Source: Diphasiastrum complanatum (taxonomy: Eukaryota; Streptophyta; Lycopodiopsida; Lycopodiales; Lycopodiaceae). Taken from it: 64,000 nucleotides of DNA. The DNA is taken from contig CM055097.1 of the NCBI GenBank assembly GCA_029204225.1, positions 69,554,572 through 69,618,571 on the forward strand. The letters are read 5' to 3'. How positions within the stretch are numbered: the stretch's first letter is position 1; each line of letters starts with the position of its first letter. The notes under the pieces are model-generated. The model searched no databases. It was not told where the DNA came from and worked only from the letters and a program-made list of their open reading frames with translations. Below, piece by piece: positions 21,640 to 32,671 of this stretch. The position numbers and the translations under genes were made by a program.

Positions 21640-22141
21640 TACATTAAGAATACATGCATACAATAATAGAGTAGAATATATAGATAGAGGAGATTGTGGA
21701 GTTCCAAAGATTAGTGCGATCATAGGAGATCAGACCATAGATAGAATACTAATAGAATTATGATCTAGTATCAACCTAGTAATGAAAAGAATGGTTAAAG
21801 AATTAGGATTACAAAACCTGATACAGCCTATCACTTATCACAAAATCCATTTAGTAGAAGCGACTAAATGTATACCAGTAGGCGAGCTAAAAGGTATTAA
21901 CGTAGTTATAGAGACAGAGACGTTTGTTATGAATTTCCTTGTCATAAATCCAGTAGATACACCACCTTATTCGATATTATTTGGAAGGCCATGGCTATAT
22001 CAAGCAGATGCTATTATAAATTGGTCTACCAAACAAATATTTTTTCCAGGTATTCTCACAACCAGTCCAATAGGGGATCACCTTTTGAGATGGGGTGAGG
22101 AGTTAGCTAGACCTGCTAAATCATGGATCAATTTCATATAA
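21640..22141 (+). pseudogene. Gypsy C retropepsin-like domain 2 (degenerate tandem copy)
   Basis: Directly after domain 1, the same fold signature repeats: GDQTIDRILIE, a stop, SSINLVMKRMVKELG, then VEATKCIPVGELKG, FVMNFLVI and GRPWLYQADAIINW. It aligns with domain 1 along its length, including the shared PWLYQADAI, but the DSGSS box is lost: Asp is Glu, the next residue is Leu, and the Gly codon is TGA. The rest has stayed open for about 120 codons. It may have been a second active protease, an inactive structural partner, or a recent duplication decaying; the divergence between the two copies argues against a very recent one. Confidence 0.75.
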
Positions 22142-22314
22142 TGCTATGAGATTGATGAGGAAGTAGACATACCGACAACATTCGAGTCAAGAGAAGTTCT
22201 GGGTGGAACCACAACAAGTCTAACCAAGGGGATGGTAGATAAAACAGATTATGTAGAAATAGAAATTAATAAAGGTAAGACTTTGAATCTATATAAACCA
22301 ATCGGACCAAGAAT

Positions 22315-22663
22315 GTGAAGAGTATATATTGCTTTTTCAAAAATACCAAAATGTGTTTGCTTGGTCGATGGATGATTTAATAGGCATACCAGTTAAATGG
22401 GGTGAACATAGAATAGATCTCATTTAGGGAACAATACCTGTTAGGCAGCGCCAATATAGATTGAATTCAAAGTACTCCTTATTAGTAAAAGATGAATTAG
22501 ATAGATGTTTTAGAGCGGGTATTATGTATCCTATTCTAAACAGTGAGTGGGTGTCACCAATAGTTATAGTACCTAAGAAGAAGACGGGCAATATTAGAGT
22601 TTGTCAGGATTTTAGAAAACTAAATGTTGCCACAACAAAAGATTATCATCCTCTGCCGTATAC
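22315..22663 (+). pseudogene. Gypsy C reverse transcriptase, N-terminal part only
   Basis: Shows the start of a Gypsy RT: YQNVFAWSMDD, then IPVRQRQYR, DELDRCFRAGIMYP and SPIVIVPKKKTGNIRVCQD. There is one TAG at 22425-22427. It stops at HPLPYT, where Copia sequence starts at about 22664. The palm with YxDD, the thumb and RNase H are missing; the Gypsy resumes only in the linker before integrase, so about 1.3 kb of Gypsy pol was lost along with the B insertion. Confidence 0.85.
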
Positions 22664-23122
22664 AGCCTAAAAAAGATCAAGGTAGTCTTTGATATCAAGA
22701 TTAGATCCATCATGGATATAGTTCATTGTATGTGGACTAGTCAAGCTAGAAAGCATAATCTTGATAATCATCATTGTTTCACATCTTATGATCTTGATCT
22801 CCATGATCCTTATGAGGCTTGGAAGCCTCAGATTTCTCTATTTATGGTGCATCCATCATGCAAGTGGAACTTTCAAGGCAAAGATCATCATCAAGCATGG
22901 AGGAAGCCCATGATAATAGTGGCATATTGGTGGAGCACTCTTCAAAGGCATTGGCAAGAGATCTCTACCAAAGAGATCTTATCATGGATATGGTGAGGGT
23001 GCTGCTATGATGGATCCCTTGGCTGATCTTCACTTCTTATGCATACCAAAGGATCCACTCAAAAAGATTTACAATCTTCTCAAGTGATCTAGTACCTTTC
23101 CAAGCTATTTTTTGAGGAGGAG
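22664..23122 (+). pseudogene. 3' interior fragment of a second element of the A/B family
   Basis: Matches the last about 460 bp of the B interior (26935-27396) with few differences, including the SIMDIVHCMW and KDHHQAWRKP frames and the purine tract TTTTTTGAGGAGGAG. It is cut at the left at AGCCTAAAAAAG, where the Gypsy RT stops. Confidence 0.85.
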
Positions 23123-23939
23123 TGTGAGAAATTGGCAAAAATCTAGCTTGGTCTTTTTTATGATAGAAGTTTGTAAGTGAATCTCACATGTGTGGAGGAT
23201 GTTCCCACGTGTGGAGAATTGTAAAGTAAATCAAAATGTTTGATATAGGGGTCTCATAGAATTTCATCGTCAAGCATTTAGGTGTAGGATGTATATAGGG
23301 TCAAATTTGGCATAGATGGCAAATTAACCATTTCCACTTGTAATGCCAATATTGAGCCAAAATAGAGCCAATGTGCCAATTAGAGTGTAGACAAGTGTCA
23401 TGCTTTTGTTTGATGAAGCTTAAGAGGTCCAATAGGATTTAGAGGTGGAACCTTGTGAGGTCCAATAGAAAATTGAGGTGTGCTTGAATATAGTCCAATA
23501 GAATTTAGAGGTGCATGGATCAATGGTCCAATAGGATTAAGAGGTGGCAAAGTGTGATCCAATCATAGTTAAGCATAGTGGTGGCTCATGAATCTATTAG
23601 TATCATTGTACTCCTCCTTTTGGATCTAATTGATTTTGAGATTGAGTGGATTTTGAGTGTCATTGAATTTCTAGCTTTCTCTCTCTACCCGAGAACTCAT
23701 GATGGTTTTTCTCTCTCTACCCGAGAAGAGTAGCTTGTTTTTACTTAGAATACTTTTGGAACACATCCCACACGTGTGAGTGAAAGTTGGAAATGATTGA
23801 ATGCATGTAGTAGTGTGTTTTTGCCATAGAATCAAAGATAGATCTTGAATCTCAATCTAGTCTTGATCTTGGTGCATCTACACACCTTAGGAGATCACAA
23901 GTACATGTAGTGGACAATCCACACGTGTGAAATTCAACA
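23123..23939 (+). repeat. Copia B, middle LTR
   Basis: 817 bp, TGTGAGAAATTGG to AATTCAACA. It serves as 3' LTR to the left fragment and 5' LTR to the right interior. It holds palindromes CACACGTGTG at 23769-23778 and 23920-23929 and twice the phrase TCTCTCTACCCGAGA. Confidence 0.93.
23426..23534 (+). promoter_or_regulatory. CCAAT-box array in the Copia B LTR, 33-bp period
   Basis: RGTCCAATAG starts at 23426, 23459, 23492 and 23525, exactly 33 bp apart, with similar words after each box (GATTTAGAGG, AAATTGAGG, ATTTAGAGG, GATTAAGAGG). A fifth weaker GATCCAAT follows near 23557. CCAAT is the core bound by NF-Y; an upstream LTR promoter array is the likely role. The array is also present in elements A and D. 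Confidence 0.65.
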
Positions 23940-23952
23940 TGGTATCAGAGGC
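23940..23952 (+). promoter_or_regulatory. Primer binding site of Copia B (tRNA-iMet)
   Basis: TGGTATCAGAGGC follows the LTR end directly. One base differs from the consensus TGGTATCAGAGCC. Confidence 0.88.
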
Positions 23953-24696
23953 TACCTAAGGTTACCATGCATTTTGATCCATTTGAGTGAAAACTATTCA
24001 TCAATCTTGAGCTAGAAATTGTCAAGGCCCATTTTCCTAGCTATCTTGTTCAATCTTGGATCAAAAGAGATCAAAAGGACATTGATTGGGTCTGACCTGG
24101 TACTGTACGGAATCAGGTGCTCAAACACGTGTGAGGAACATCCAATTTCAGTTTGGGAGTTCTCTTTCATGTTTGATCCAAAATTCTTGCTAGATAGCTT
24201 GTTTTGAAGCTATTTTTGTCTAGTTTCTGATGCAATCGGTTTCATTCCATTTGGTTGAGCCAATCAAAAGTTATAAGCTTTTGAAGAGGGTTAGGTAGGG
24301 CACCTAGACCTGGGTGGGCACATTTGGTTTGGTCAAAAGATTGCTTGTTTGATCCAAAATCACAGTTGAATGCTTACCAATCTCATCTATATGTGATCTA
24401 GGCACTGTTTTGAGATCTTAGCCATTTTGTTTCATGCAATATCATTGTATTTGAGTCAAATTTGGTTTCTTAGTGTATTTCACACGTGCTAAGAGTGTTT
24501 GATCCTAACTTTGCCCATACTCCATTATTTGATGTGAAGTAGATCTAGTTTTGGAGAGATTAAGATAGCTAGTGAGAATCATCTCACAGTTTGTTGCAAG
24601 ATCTTGCATAGGAGATGGTAGCACACCATTATTGGATCCTATAGTGAGAGAGAAGCAACATGTTTTGTTCATCACTTTTATTTATCTCCACTTTAG

Positions 24697-26959
24697 ATGA
24701 CTTCAATGAGTTCATACTTGTTGCAACCAAGTGAGAGACTGTCTACTTCCAATTATTCAATATGGAAGTTGAGGATGGAGTCCATCTTGATACTCCAAGA
24801 TGTGATGGACATTGTACTTGAGATTGAGGAGGAGCCTCAAGTCCTTCAAGAAGTACAAAAATACAAGAAGAGAGCTAGGATGGCTCTCCACTACATTAAG
24901 ATGAATGTCTCTAATGAGATATTCAGGGAGATTGGTGATTGTTCTACATCCAAGGAAGCTTGGGATTGTCTCAAGTCCATCTATGAGGCTAAGAACACCT
25001 CTAGGCTCCTCACTCTTAGAAATCAAATATTCCAAAGTAGTCAAAAGAGTTCATGAGAGTGCATCTAATTATGTTTTGAGAGTCAAGGATATTCATAGGG
25101 AGCTTGCATGTATTGGTGACTCAATCAATCAAAGTGAGCTAGTCCAAGTCATTCTCAATGGCTTGAGAGATGAATATGACAACCTTGTCCAATCCTATGC
25201 TATTAAGGAGGAGCTACCAAGTTTGGAGGCCCTGCAAAGTGTGCTTATTTTTGAAGAATCAAGACAAGAGTACAAACTCTTGAGGATGGACAAGCTATCA
25301 CTCAATCATGATGATGGAAAAGTTCTATTTGCCAAGCACAAAGAGAGGAGTAAGAAGCAACACCATCACTTCTCTAATGACAAAGCTAAAGACCAAGATG
25401 GAGAGGAGGAGGATACCTCTCATGTTTCTAATTCAAATCTCAAGAAGAAGATGATCAAGTGCTTTTATTGTGGCAAGAAAGGCCATTATGCCACCAATTG
25501 CTTCAAGAAGAAAAATCAACTCAATCAAGCCAACATCACCAATGAGAAAGAAGACTATATTGCAAGTGATGGAGAAGGCTCTCTTATGGCATCAAGCTTC
25601 TCCCCTTCCACCTTCAACAAGGATGACTCATGGTATATTGATAGTGGAGCATCTTCACATGTGTGTGGCTCCAAGCACTTTTTTTCATCTATTATGCCTT
25701 ATGATGGAGTCAAGAAGACCATATACTTTGCAAGTAAGCATGAGTGCAATATTGAAGGAGTAGGGATTATTCCCTTGAAGCTTGCATCTTCTAAAGATCT
25801 CTTTCTCAACAATGTTCTTTTTGTCCCAAAGCTTACAAAGAACATCTTAAGTGTTGGCCAACTTCTTGATAGTGGCTTTGATGTCAATTTCAATATTGAC
25901 AATTGTGTGATTAAGAAGGATGGTGAGATCCTTGCATATGGATCAAGATTTGAAGGCATCTACAAACTGGATCCAAGTGAGAGTGCAAACTCTCTTGATG
26001 TTTCTTATATTTCCAATATCTCAAAGGAGGAGGATTACACAAGATGCACATATCTTCTCTCTTCAAGTATTATGGTGTATGATTATTCCTTATTATTCAA
26101 AGCATATGTTGAGAAGAAATTCTCATTGAAGATCAAAGCCTTGAGGAGTATTGGAGCTCTTGAAGGAATAGCACCATATGAAGTTTTATTCAAGATGAAG
26201 CCTAAGGTTGATCACCTTAGTGAACTTGGTAGTGCTTGCTTTGCACATATTCCCTTGGAAACAAGAAGGAAGGATGATCCAAGCTCATGGATCATGATTG
26301 GATACTCATCCATCAAGGAGGCCTTTAATGTCTTTACACTCTCTATTTCAAATGTGATGGTGAATAGAGATGTCATATTGCATGAAGATTCAATCTTGGA
26401 AGTGGCCGAGATCAAGGCTTCTCAAGAAGCATCACAAGTTATCCTTTTTGAAGATATTCAAGTTATGATGGGGCCAATGTGTGAGGAGGAGTTTCTTCTT
26501 CATATGATTTCAAGAAGATCTTCAAGATGCATGGCCAAGTCTTTATGGCTCACCTTACATGGCAAAGAGGGGCATCTTTCATGTTGTATCTACTACAACA
26601 CATTCATATATGCTTCTCTTCCTTTGCTTGAAATGCTATCTCGCTTCGTTGAATTTTTTGGATCTCAAAGTTCAAGAAAAGCTATACTAGTTTTGTATGA
26701 TGCTTATGGTATGGACATGTTTCTTGTCATTATTGACTTAGATGTGTTTCCAATACTTTTTGAAATCAAGATATTGTATTGTCAAAAGTATGCTCTTGGT
26801 TCTAGTAAGAACAAGATTGAGCTTGGTACTCACTTTTTTGAAAATCATGTTTTCACATGTTTTGAGGCAAATTGTAAACTCCTCTTGAGATTAAGTGAAG
26901 CATCCAAAGTGGACACTTACATCCTTGAGAGAGTAACTAGCCTAAAAATATCAAGATAG
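24697..26959 (+). pseudogene. Copia B gag-protease with collapsed pol remnant
   Basis: Begins at ATG 24697 (MTSMSSYLLQPSERL). After 119 codons a one-base shift at about 25050 gives a TGA at 25054-25056; the true frame goes on from there to 26959. The rest is as in element A: CFYCGKKGHYATNC, DSGASSHVC, LTKNILSVGQLLDSG, then the same jumps through FKAYVEKKFSLKIKAL, APYEVLFKMK and an RRSSR linker to KNKIELGTHFFENHV. No integrase catalytic core and no YVDD. An early stop at 26957 compared with element A comes from a small difference before it. The apparent frame start at 24905 is not a real start: its first 50 codons overlap gag out of frame. Confidence 0.87.
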
Positions 26960-27396
26960 TCTTTGATATCAAGATTAGATCCATCATGGATATAGTTCAT
27001 TGTATGTGGACTAGTCAAGCTAGAAAGCATAATCTTGATAATCATCATTGTTTCACATCTTATGATCTTGATCTCCATGATCCTTATGAGGCTTGGAAGC
27101 CTCAGATTTCTCTATTTATGGTGCATCCATCATGCAAGTGGAACTTTCAAGGCAAAGATCATCATCAAGCATGGAGGAAGCCCATGATAATAGTGGCATA
27201 TTGGTGGAGCACTCTTCAAAGGCATTGGCAAGAGATCTCTACCAAAGAGATCTTATCATGGATATGGTGAGGATGCTGCTATGATGGATCCCTTGGCTGA
27301 TCTTCACTTCTTATGCATACCAAAGGATCCACTCAAAAAGATTTAAAAACCTCCCAAGTGATCTAGTACCTTTCCAAGCTATTTTTTGAGGAGGAG

Positions 27397-28216
27397 TGTG
27401 AGAAATTGGCAAAAATCTAGCTTGGTTTTTTTTATGATAGAAGTTTGTAAGTGAATCTCACATGTGTGGAGGATGTTCCCACGTGTGGAGAATTGTAAAG
27501 TAAATCAAAATGTTTGATATAGGGGTCTCATAGAATTTCATAGTCAAGCATTTATGTGTAGGATGTTGATAGGGTCAAATTTGGCATAGATGGCAAATTA
27601 TCCATTTCCACTTGTAATGCCAATATTGAGCCAAAATAGAGCCAAACTTGTGCCAATTAGAGTGTAGACAAGTGTCATGCTTTTGTTTGATGAAGCTTAA
27701 GAGGTCCAATAGGATTTAGAGGTGGAACCTTGTGAGGTCCAATAGAAAATTGAGGTGTGCTTGAATATAGTCCAATAGAATTTAGAGGTGCATGGATCAA
27801 TGGTCCAATAGGATTAAGAGGTGGCAAAGTGTGATCCAATCATAGTTAGGCATAGTGGTAGCTCATGAATCTATTAGTATCATTGTACTCCTCCTTTTGG
27901 ATCTAATTGATTTTGAGATTGAGTGGATTTTGAGTGTCATTGAATTTCTAGCTTTCTCTCTCTACCCGAGAGCTCATGATGGTTTTTCTCTCTCTACCCG
28001 AAGAGAGCAACTTGTTTTTACTTAGAATACTTTTGGAACACTTCCCACACGTGTGAGTGAGAGTTGGAAGTGATTGAATGCATGTAGTAGTGTGTTTTTG
28101 CCATAGAATCAAAGATAGATCTTGAATCTCAATCTAGTCTTGATCTTGGTGCATCTACACACCTCAGGAGATCACAAGTACATGTAGTGGACAATCCACA
28201 CGTGCGAAATTCAACA
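27397..28216 (+). repeat. 3' LTR of Copia B
   Basis: 820 bp with the same ends and motifs as the middle LTR; the palindrome near its end is altered by one base (CACACGTGCG), another intact copy is at 28046-28055. Gypsy sequence resumes at 28217. Confidence 0.92.
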
Positions 28217-29513
28217 TATATCCCGCCTCCGAACAAAAAATTAGAACCCATTTCTTATGAATTTCCAAATGAACATATAATGTGTATTCAATCAGAAACA
28301 TCAATTTATAGGGACATTATTAATTTTTTACAGGACCAGATATATCCTCAACATTTTAATAAACAACAAAAAACTATTTTTCTTTCTAAGGTAGGACCTT
28401 ACACGATTGTAAATAGTATATTGTATAAAAATTAGGAGCTGACGATAGTCTCTGCCGATGTTTAGAACCAAATGAGACAACCGCTGTAATAAGTGCATTA
28501 CATGAGGAAGATTCGGGAGGTCACTATGCTCTTAAAAACACTGCAAAAAAAATTTTCAATGCTAAATATTGGTGGCCTACCGTCTATAGAGATGTTAAAT
28601 TATTCAATAAAAAATGTAATGCATGCCAGAGGATGGAGAAACCCAGCTTCGCAACACATTGGCCGCTTACTCCAATTATTCCCTTAGCACCCTTTGAAAA
28701 GTGGGGGATAGATTTTGTAGGGCCTATTAAACCGATCACGCGTAAAACTCATCGTCGTTACATACTCGTTGCCACGGACTATGCTACCAAGATGGTAGAG
28801 GCCGAAGCCACAATTAAGAATGATGCTAAGACTGTAGCAAAGTTTTTATTCCAAAACATTATCACGCGATATGGTTGTCCCTTAGAACTCGTTAGCGATA
28901 GGGGAACCCATTTCCTTAATCAGACCATAGAAGCCATGTTGTCATATTTTTCTATTACACATCGTCAAACCACTCCATATAATCCAAAAACAAATGGGCT
29001 TACGGAGTGGGCAAATGGAATTCTATGTAAAATTTTGAATAAAGTGACGGAAACACATTCTTCTTATTGGGACCAGAAGTTACCATCTGTCTTATGGGCA
29101 TATAGAACTGCTGAAAAGATTACAACTAGATAGACTCCATACTAAAGATTATGTTTCGCATTAGTAATGAAGAGCGAATGGATGAACACGATAGTCTCCG
29201 GGAGCGGATGATTTCTTTGACGCAACTGAAAGAGGATCGTCGTCTTTCATTAATCGAGACTGAACGAGTTCAGAATAAAAGAAAAGAGATTTTTGATCAA
29301 TCCATCAAGAAAATAAAAATTAAACAAGGGGACTATGTGCTTTTGTATGATAACAGACACATGTTGTTTCTTGGAAAATTACATACCAGATGGATGGGTT
29401 CGTATAAAGTTATAGAAGTTTTTAATAATGGATCACTTCAGTTAGCTGATCTCCAAGGACATTTACTTGACACTCAAGTAAATGGTTCAAGGGTGAAGCG
29501 CCACTATGACTAA
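28217..29513 (+). pseudogene. Gypsy C integrase
   Basis: The linker (about 28217-28435) leads, through a one-base shift at 28430-28436, into the zinc domain (HEEDSGGHYAL ... CNACQ), then the catalytic core with WGIDFVGPI, SDRGTHF and NPKTNGLTEWANG. The second Asp and the Glu are 35 residues apart, so D,D35E is complete. TAG at 29131-29133 ends the frame after EKITTR; another shift leads to 29151-29513, the C-terminal part with KKIKIKQGDYVLLYDNRH, GKLHTRWMGSYKV and VNGSRVKRHYD. There is no chromodomain. This is the best preserved integrase of a Gypsy in the window. Confidence 0.88.
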
Positions 29514-29966
29514 TGTCCGATACATCAGTTTTTGAAGGCCGTCATTTTTTGTCCAAATAGTTTTTTTTACCGAAGTATTAGTGAAAATGCCGAAACTAGT
29601 TTATATTCTAGCAAAAATGCCAAAGCATGTTGCATTGTTTGTATTGCAAAAAACCCGAGAGCTTTGCTATATTTTATACTTTGCGAAAAATTCGACACTT
29701 CATTGGAATTTACCATTTTAGAAATACGGAAATTGCAACACTTACTTTCCGACACCTTCGCATGTTTCGCATAATAATTTTCGCTTTGATTTACCAAGCG
29801 AAGCATTCGTGTATTTTGTTTACTTATTTATTTATTTATTTTTGTTTTTAGGACTAGCCACTTTATTATTGAGTATGTACCTTCAAAACAAAGGACACAC
29901 TTCCATTTAATATTAGTCTAATCCGCCGAAATACCATCAATACATCTAAAACCTCAAACACTTCAG
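29514..29966 (+). other. Spacer between integrase and 3' ORF of Gypsy C
   Basis: About 450 bp, AT-rich, with a TTTA repeat near 29820-29845. The overlapping short frames on both strands look like chance. It may hold a splice or start signal for the 3' ORF, but I cannot see one with confidence. Confidence 0.45.
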
Positions 29967-32613
29967 TTGTTGTCGCTACCACTTTCCATCACTCTTGCTC
30001 TCCGAATTGCGAATTGTTGCGATCAAGCTCGTGTCTGCCATCGCTCGTTTACATCTGCAAGCACTATGGCAATTGTATTCAAAATGCACCCAAAGCCAGT
30101 GATACCAATATTACAACCACTAGTTGTTCGAGCGCTAATTGAAGGTCTTCTTCAATTCAATCCATCAGTAATTCTTACTGATTTATGTTATGAGCTGATC
30201 TGCAATTTGGGTGAAACAGAAGAAGGACATATTTCCACAATTGTCCGTAATCAAGAGATTGTTATCATAGAGGGGTTTTACTGTCGTGCCTTAGGATTGT
30301 CTATGGACGGCAGTATGCCAGTTACTAGACCAGATTTCATTGCGGAGAGCGGAGCTTTTCAAGAAGAGGCTTATCTTGAGAAATGGGGATACAAACTCTC
30401 TTACATAAGAGACCCCAATGGCTTCGTTCGATTTGCTCTTGCTTCTATCTTCTTACCAGAGCAAGAGTACACAATTTTAAATACCAATATGGGATACTTG
30501 CTGAGAGCTTTAAATGGTGAACAAATTGCCTTCGGACAAATTGCTTTCAAGCAATTCTATAAATTAATAAAAGTTAATCAGTTCTCCAGGCAGGGTCAGC
30601 AGATGGGCATTTTATATATGCATGCTGGTGTGCTGACAGTGCAGGAGGATATCAGGATTGCACCAGTACTACTAGAGCTAGCACCATCAATTGAGGTGGA
30701 ATCCCAGATGTAGACATCAAAGGCAACCACCATAGCAGCCACATCATTATCATCATCATCAAGTCAAGGGAGCACGGTGAGGATGACTTCGCCATCATCC
30801 CAGTACACACAACTATCCAGCAAAGAAGGAAATAATAATGCAGAAGAGTAGGCGGAGGACAGTGCTGATCAGGAGCATAATTAGGCTGAAATACCACAAG
30901 AGCCAGCACCACAAGGAGTAGAACAACTTTCTGATGACCAGTAGGGTAGCGAAAGCGACGTCGAGGAACCAATTCTCGATGTCGAGTTATATCAAAAGGT
31001 TTTTGGAACACTACTGCTAGATACTTGGGTAGCTATTCAGCATCTTGCTAGCCTGGAGAAGGTATCCAGGAAGCTGGGGTCCAAGTATGAAAGAGTCCGA
31101 ACAAACCTCACCCAAAAAGATACAGAGCTGAGCGAAACAAAGGCTGACTTGGCTTATAGAAATGAAGAGCTTGAAGCAGCCAATGCGGGGCTAAGTAGAA
31201 AAGATACAGAGCTTGAAGACTATGGTGAATCAGCGCCAAAGTCACACTCGGTGCATGCGTATCTCATGGGAGGTACCGAATTGATCCGGTGACGTGGAAG
31301 AGAATCCAGGAGAGGATGATCCAGACCTTCCAGATGCAATATTTGAAGCCGTAGATGATTGCTTATGATAAGTTGAAGGAAGAATTAGAAGACGCCAAAT
31401 TCCAATCAGGCCAAATGCAGATTTTTGATGCAGAAGAACCAGCACAAGGACAAGATCAGGAGACGCAGACAGATGAGCCAGTATTAGTAATGTCTGAAAA
31501 GGCCATTCCAACGGATACCATGTATAGGCAGATCCTGAGAGATCAAGAAACACAGACTGAAACCAAGGATGCTGTAGAGGTACAAGCTACTGAAGACCAA
31601 CCTGAGGCGTTAAGCGTCATTCCATACCAAGCCCAGGCATCACCAAGTGGAGCAGCTGTAAAGAAAAACAAGATTGTCTACTCACTACTAAGGTCAGATT
31701 TCCAGACATTTCATCAGGAACTAACATTTTTTATTCCACACTTTTGTAGTCCAGAACTCCAATGGAGAATGGATTACATTTTTTTATCTAAGCTTTTTGG
31801 TTACACAAAAGAACAATGGGAGAACCCTTGGACTTTTTCTAACATAAATACTTTATGGTCTAGACTAATTGTACATCAAAAAGAATCCTTGCCCTTGCCA
31901 TTGTTCAGAACAAGTTGAATGTGCAAACTAACTATATTCATGTGGTTGCAGGATCCTTGTATATATACATCTTAGAATACCTAAGAACATTTGAAAATAA
32001 TATGTTTCTAGTATTGGATGAGTATTTGAATAAGTTGAAATCAATTAACATTTTTGATGTGAAAGAAGTTGTTTCTAACTCTAAATCAGTTTCGTCCCGA
32101 GTTACTCATCAGTTCTTATTCCCTGATCTGTGGGAAATCTACACAGATTGGGAAACTAACTATTCTCGTTATTTGAAAGAAGTAAAAGCAAATAATATAC
32201 TTCGCTCCACTAACCCAATAACTAGACCATATTATCCTTACAGCCATGTAAATATTGCTTCTCTCATTTCGTATGCTCTCCTGTCTGTTCAACAACTGTA
32301 TATTAGAGAGAAATTTTTCGAATATACATATGCTACCCTTTCACTAACTGTCCCTTCTGTTGAGATGTCTGAAATCCTGACCGAGGATAGTTGGTATACA
32401 CATCTTGTTAATAATACATTAATTGATAACCCCCTTGCACCAATCGGCAATCAAGAAATGGGTGGTTATCCAAATTTGTCATTCCAAGAAGAGTACAACC
32501 AGAACAACAACTATTTCCTGGCAACAAAAGGACTAACATTGGAGCAAGAAAAAGAAGAGAATGAAGCCCGAGCCAAGGCTATTTTCCATAGCAAGCCAGC
32601 TAGGCAAAAGTGA
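29967..32613 (+). pseudogene. Gypsy C 3' accessory ORF (env position), coiled coil, unknown
   Basis: Downstream of integrase, where Athila elements carry an env-like ORF. The first block runs to TAG 30711 (ATG at 29967; the second ATG at 30067, MAIVFKMHPK, is a plausible start). Its frame continues after TAG through a Ser/Gln-rich stretch with further TAGs at 30849, 30882 and 30942 to a heptad-like helix at about 31020-31240 (LEKVSRKLGSKYERVR, LEAANAGLSRKDTEL). After shifts, 31355-31918 and 31915-32613 follow, the latter with KANNILRSTNPITRPYYPY. In all about 850-880 residues. I see no signal peptide or strong membrane segment, so an envelope role is not supported. I do not recognise the domain. 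Confidence 0.65.
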
Positions 32614-32671
32614 CAAAGAAGGACATAAACCAGACTGTTTGCGAGCCATTGCACAGTTGAGGAAGGGGATA

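Larger units (their letters stand above)
22664..28216 (+). mobile_element. Copia B: tandem interior/LTR/interior/LTR structure inside Gypsy C
   Basis: Same family as element A, opposite strand. It begins in the 3' interior of one copy (22664-23122), continues through an LTR (23123-23939), a complete interior with primer site and gag-protease (23940-27396), and a second LTR (27397-28216). So two interiors share the middle LTR. No target duplication can be shown because the left LTR is missing and part of the Gypsy target is lost. An unequal recombination between LTRs of neighbouring copies, followed by a deletion on the left, would produce it. Confidence 0.85.

Noticed and set aside
31242-31553. 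Antisense frame in the 3' ORF of C
   Set aside because: Overlaps the coiled-coil and Gln-rich part of the sense frame; no domain.
29967-32613. Envelope protein in Gypsy C
   Set aside because: Position fits, but I see no signal peptide, membrane helix or cysteine-rich ectodomain, so I call it an accessory ORF only.
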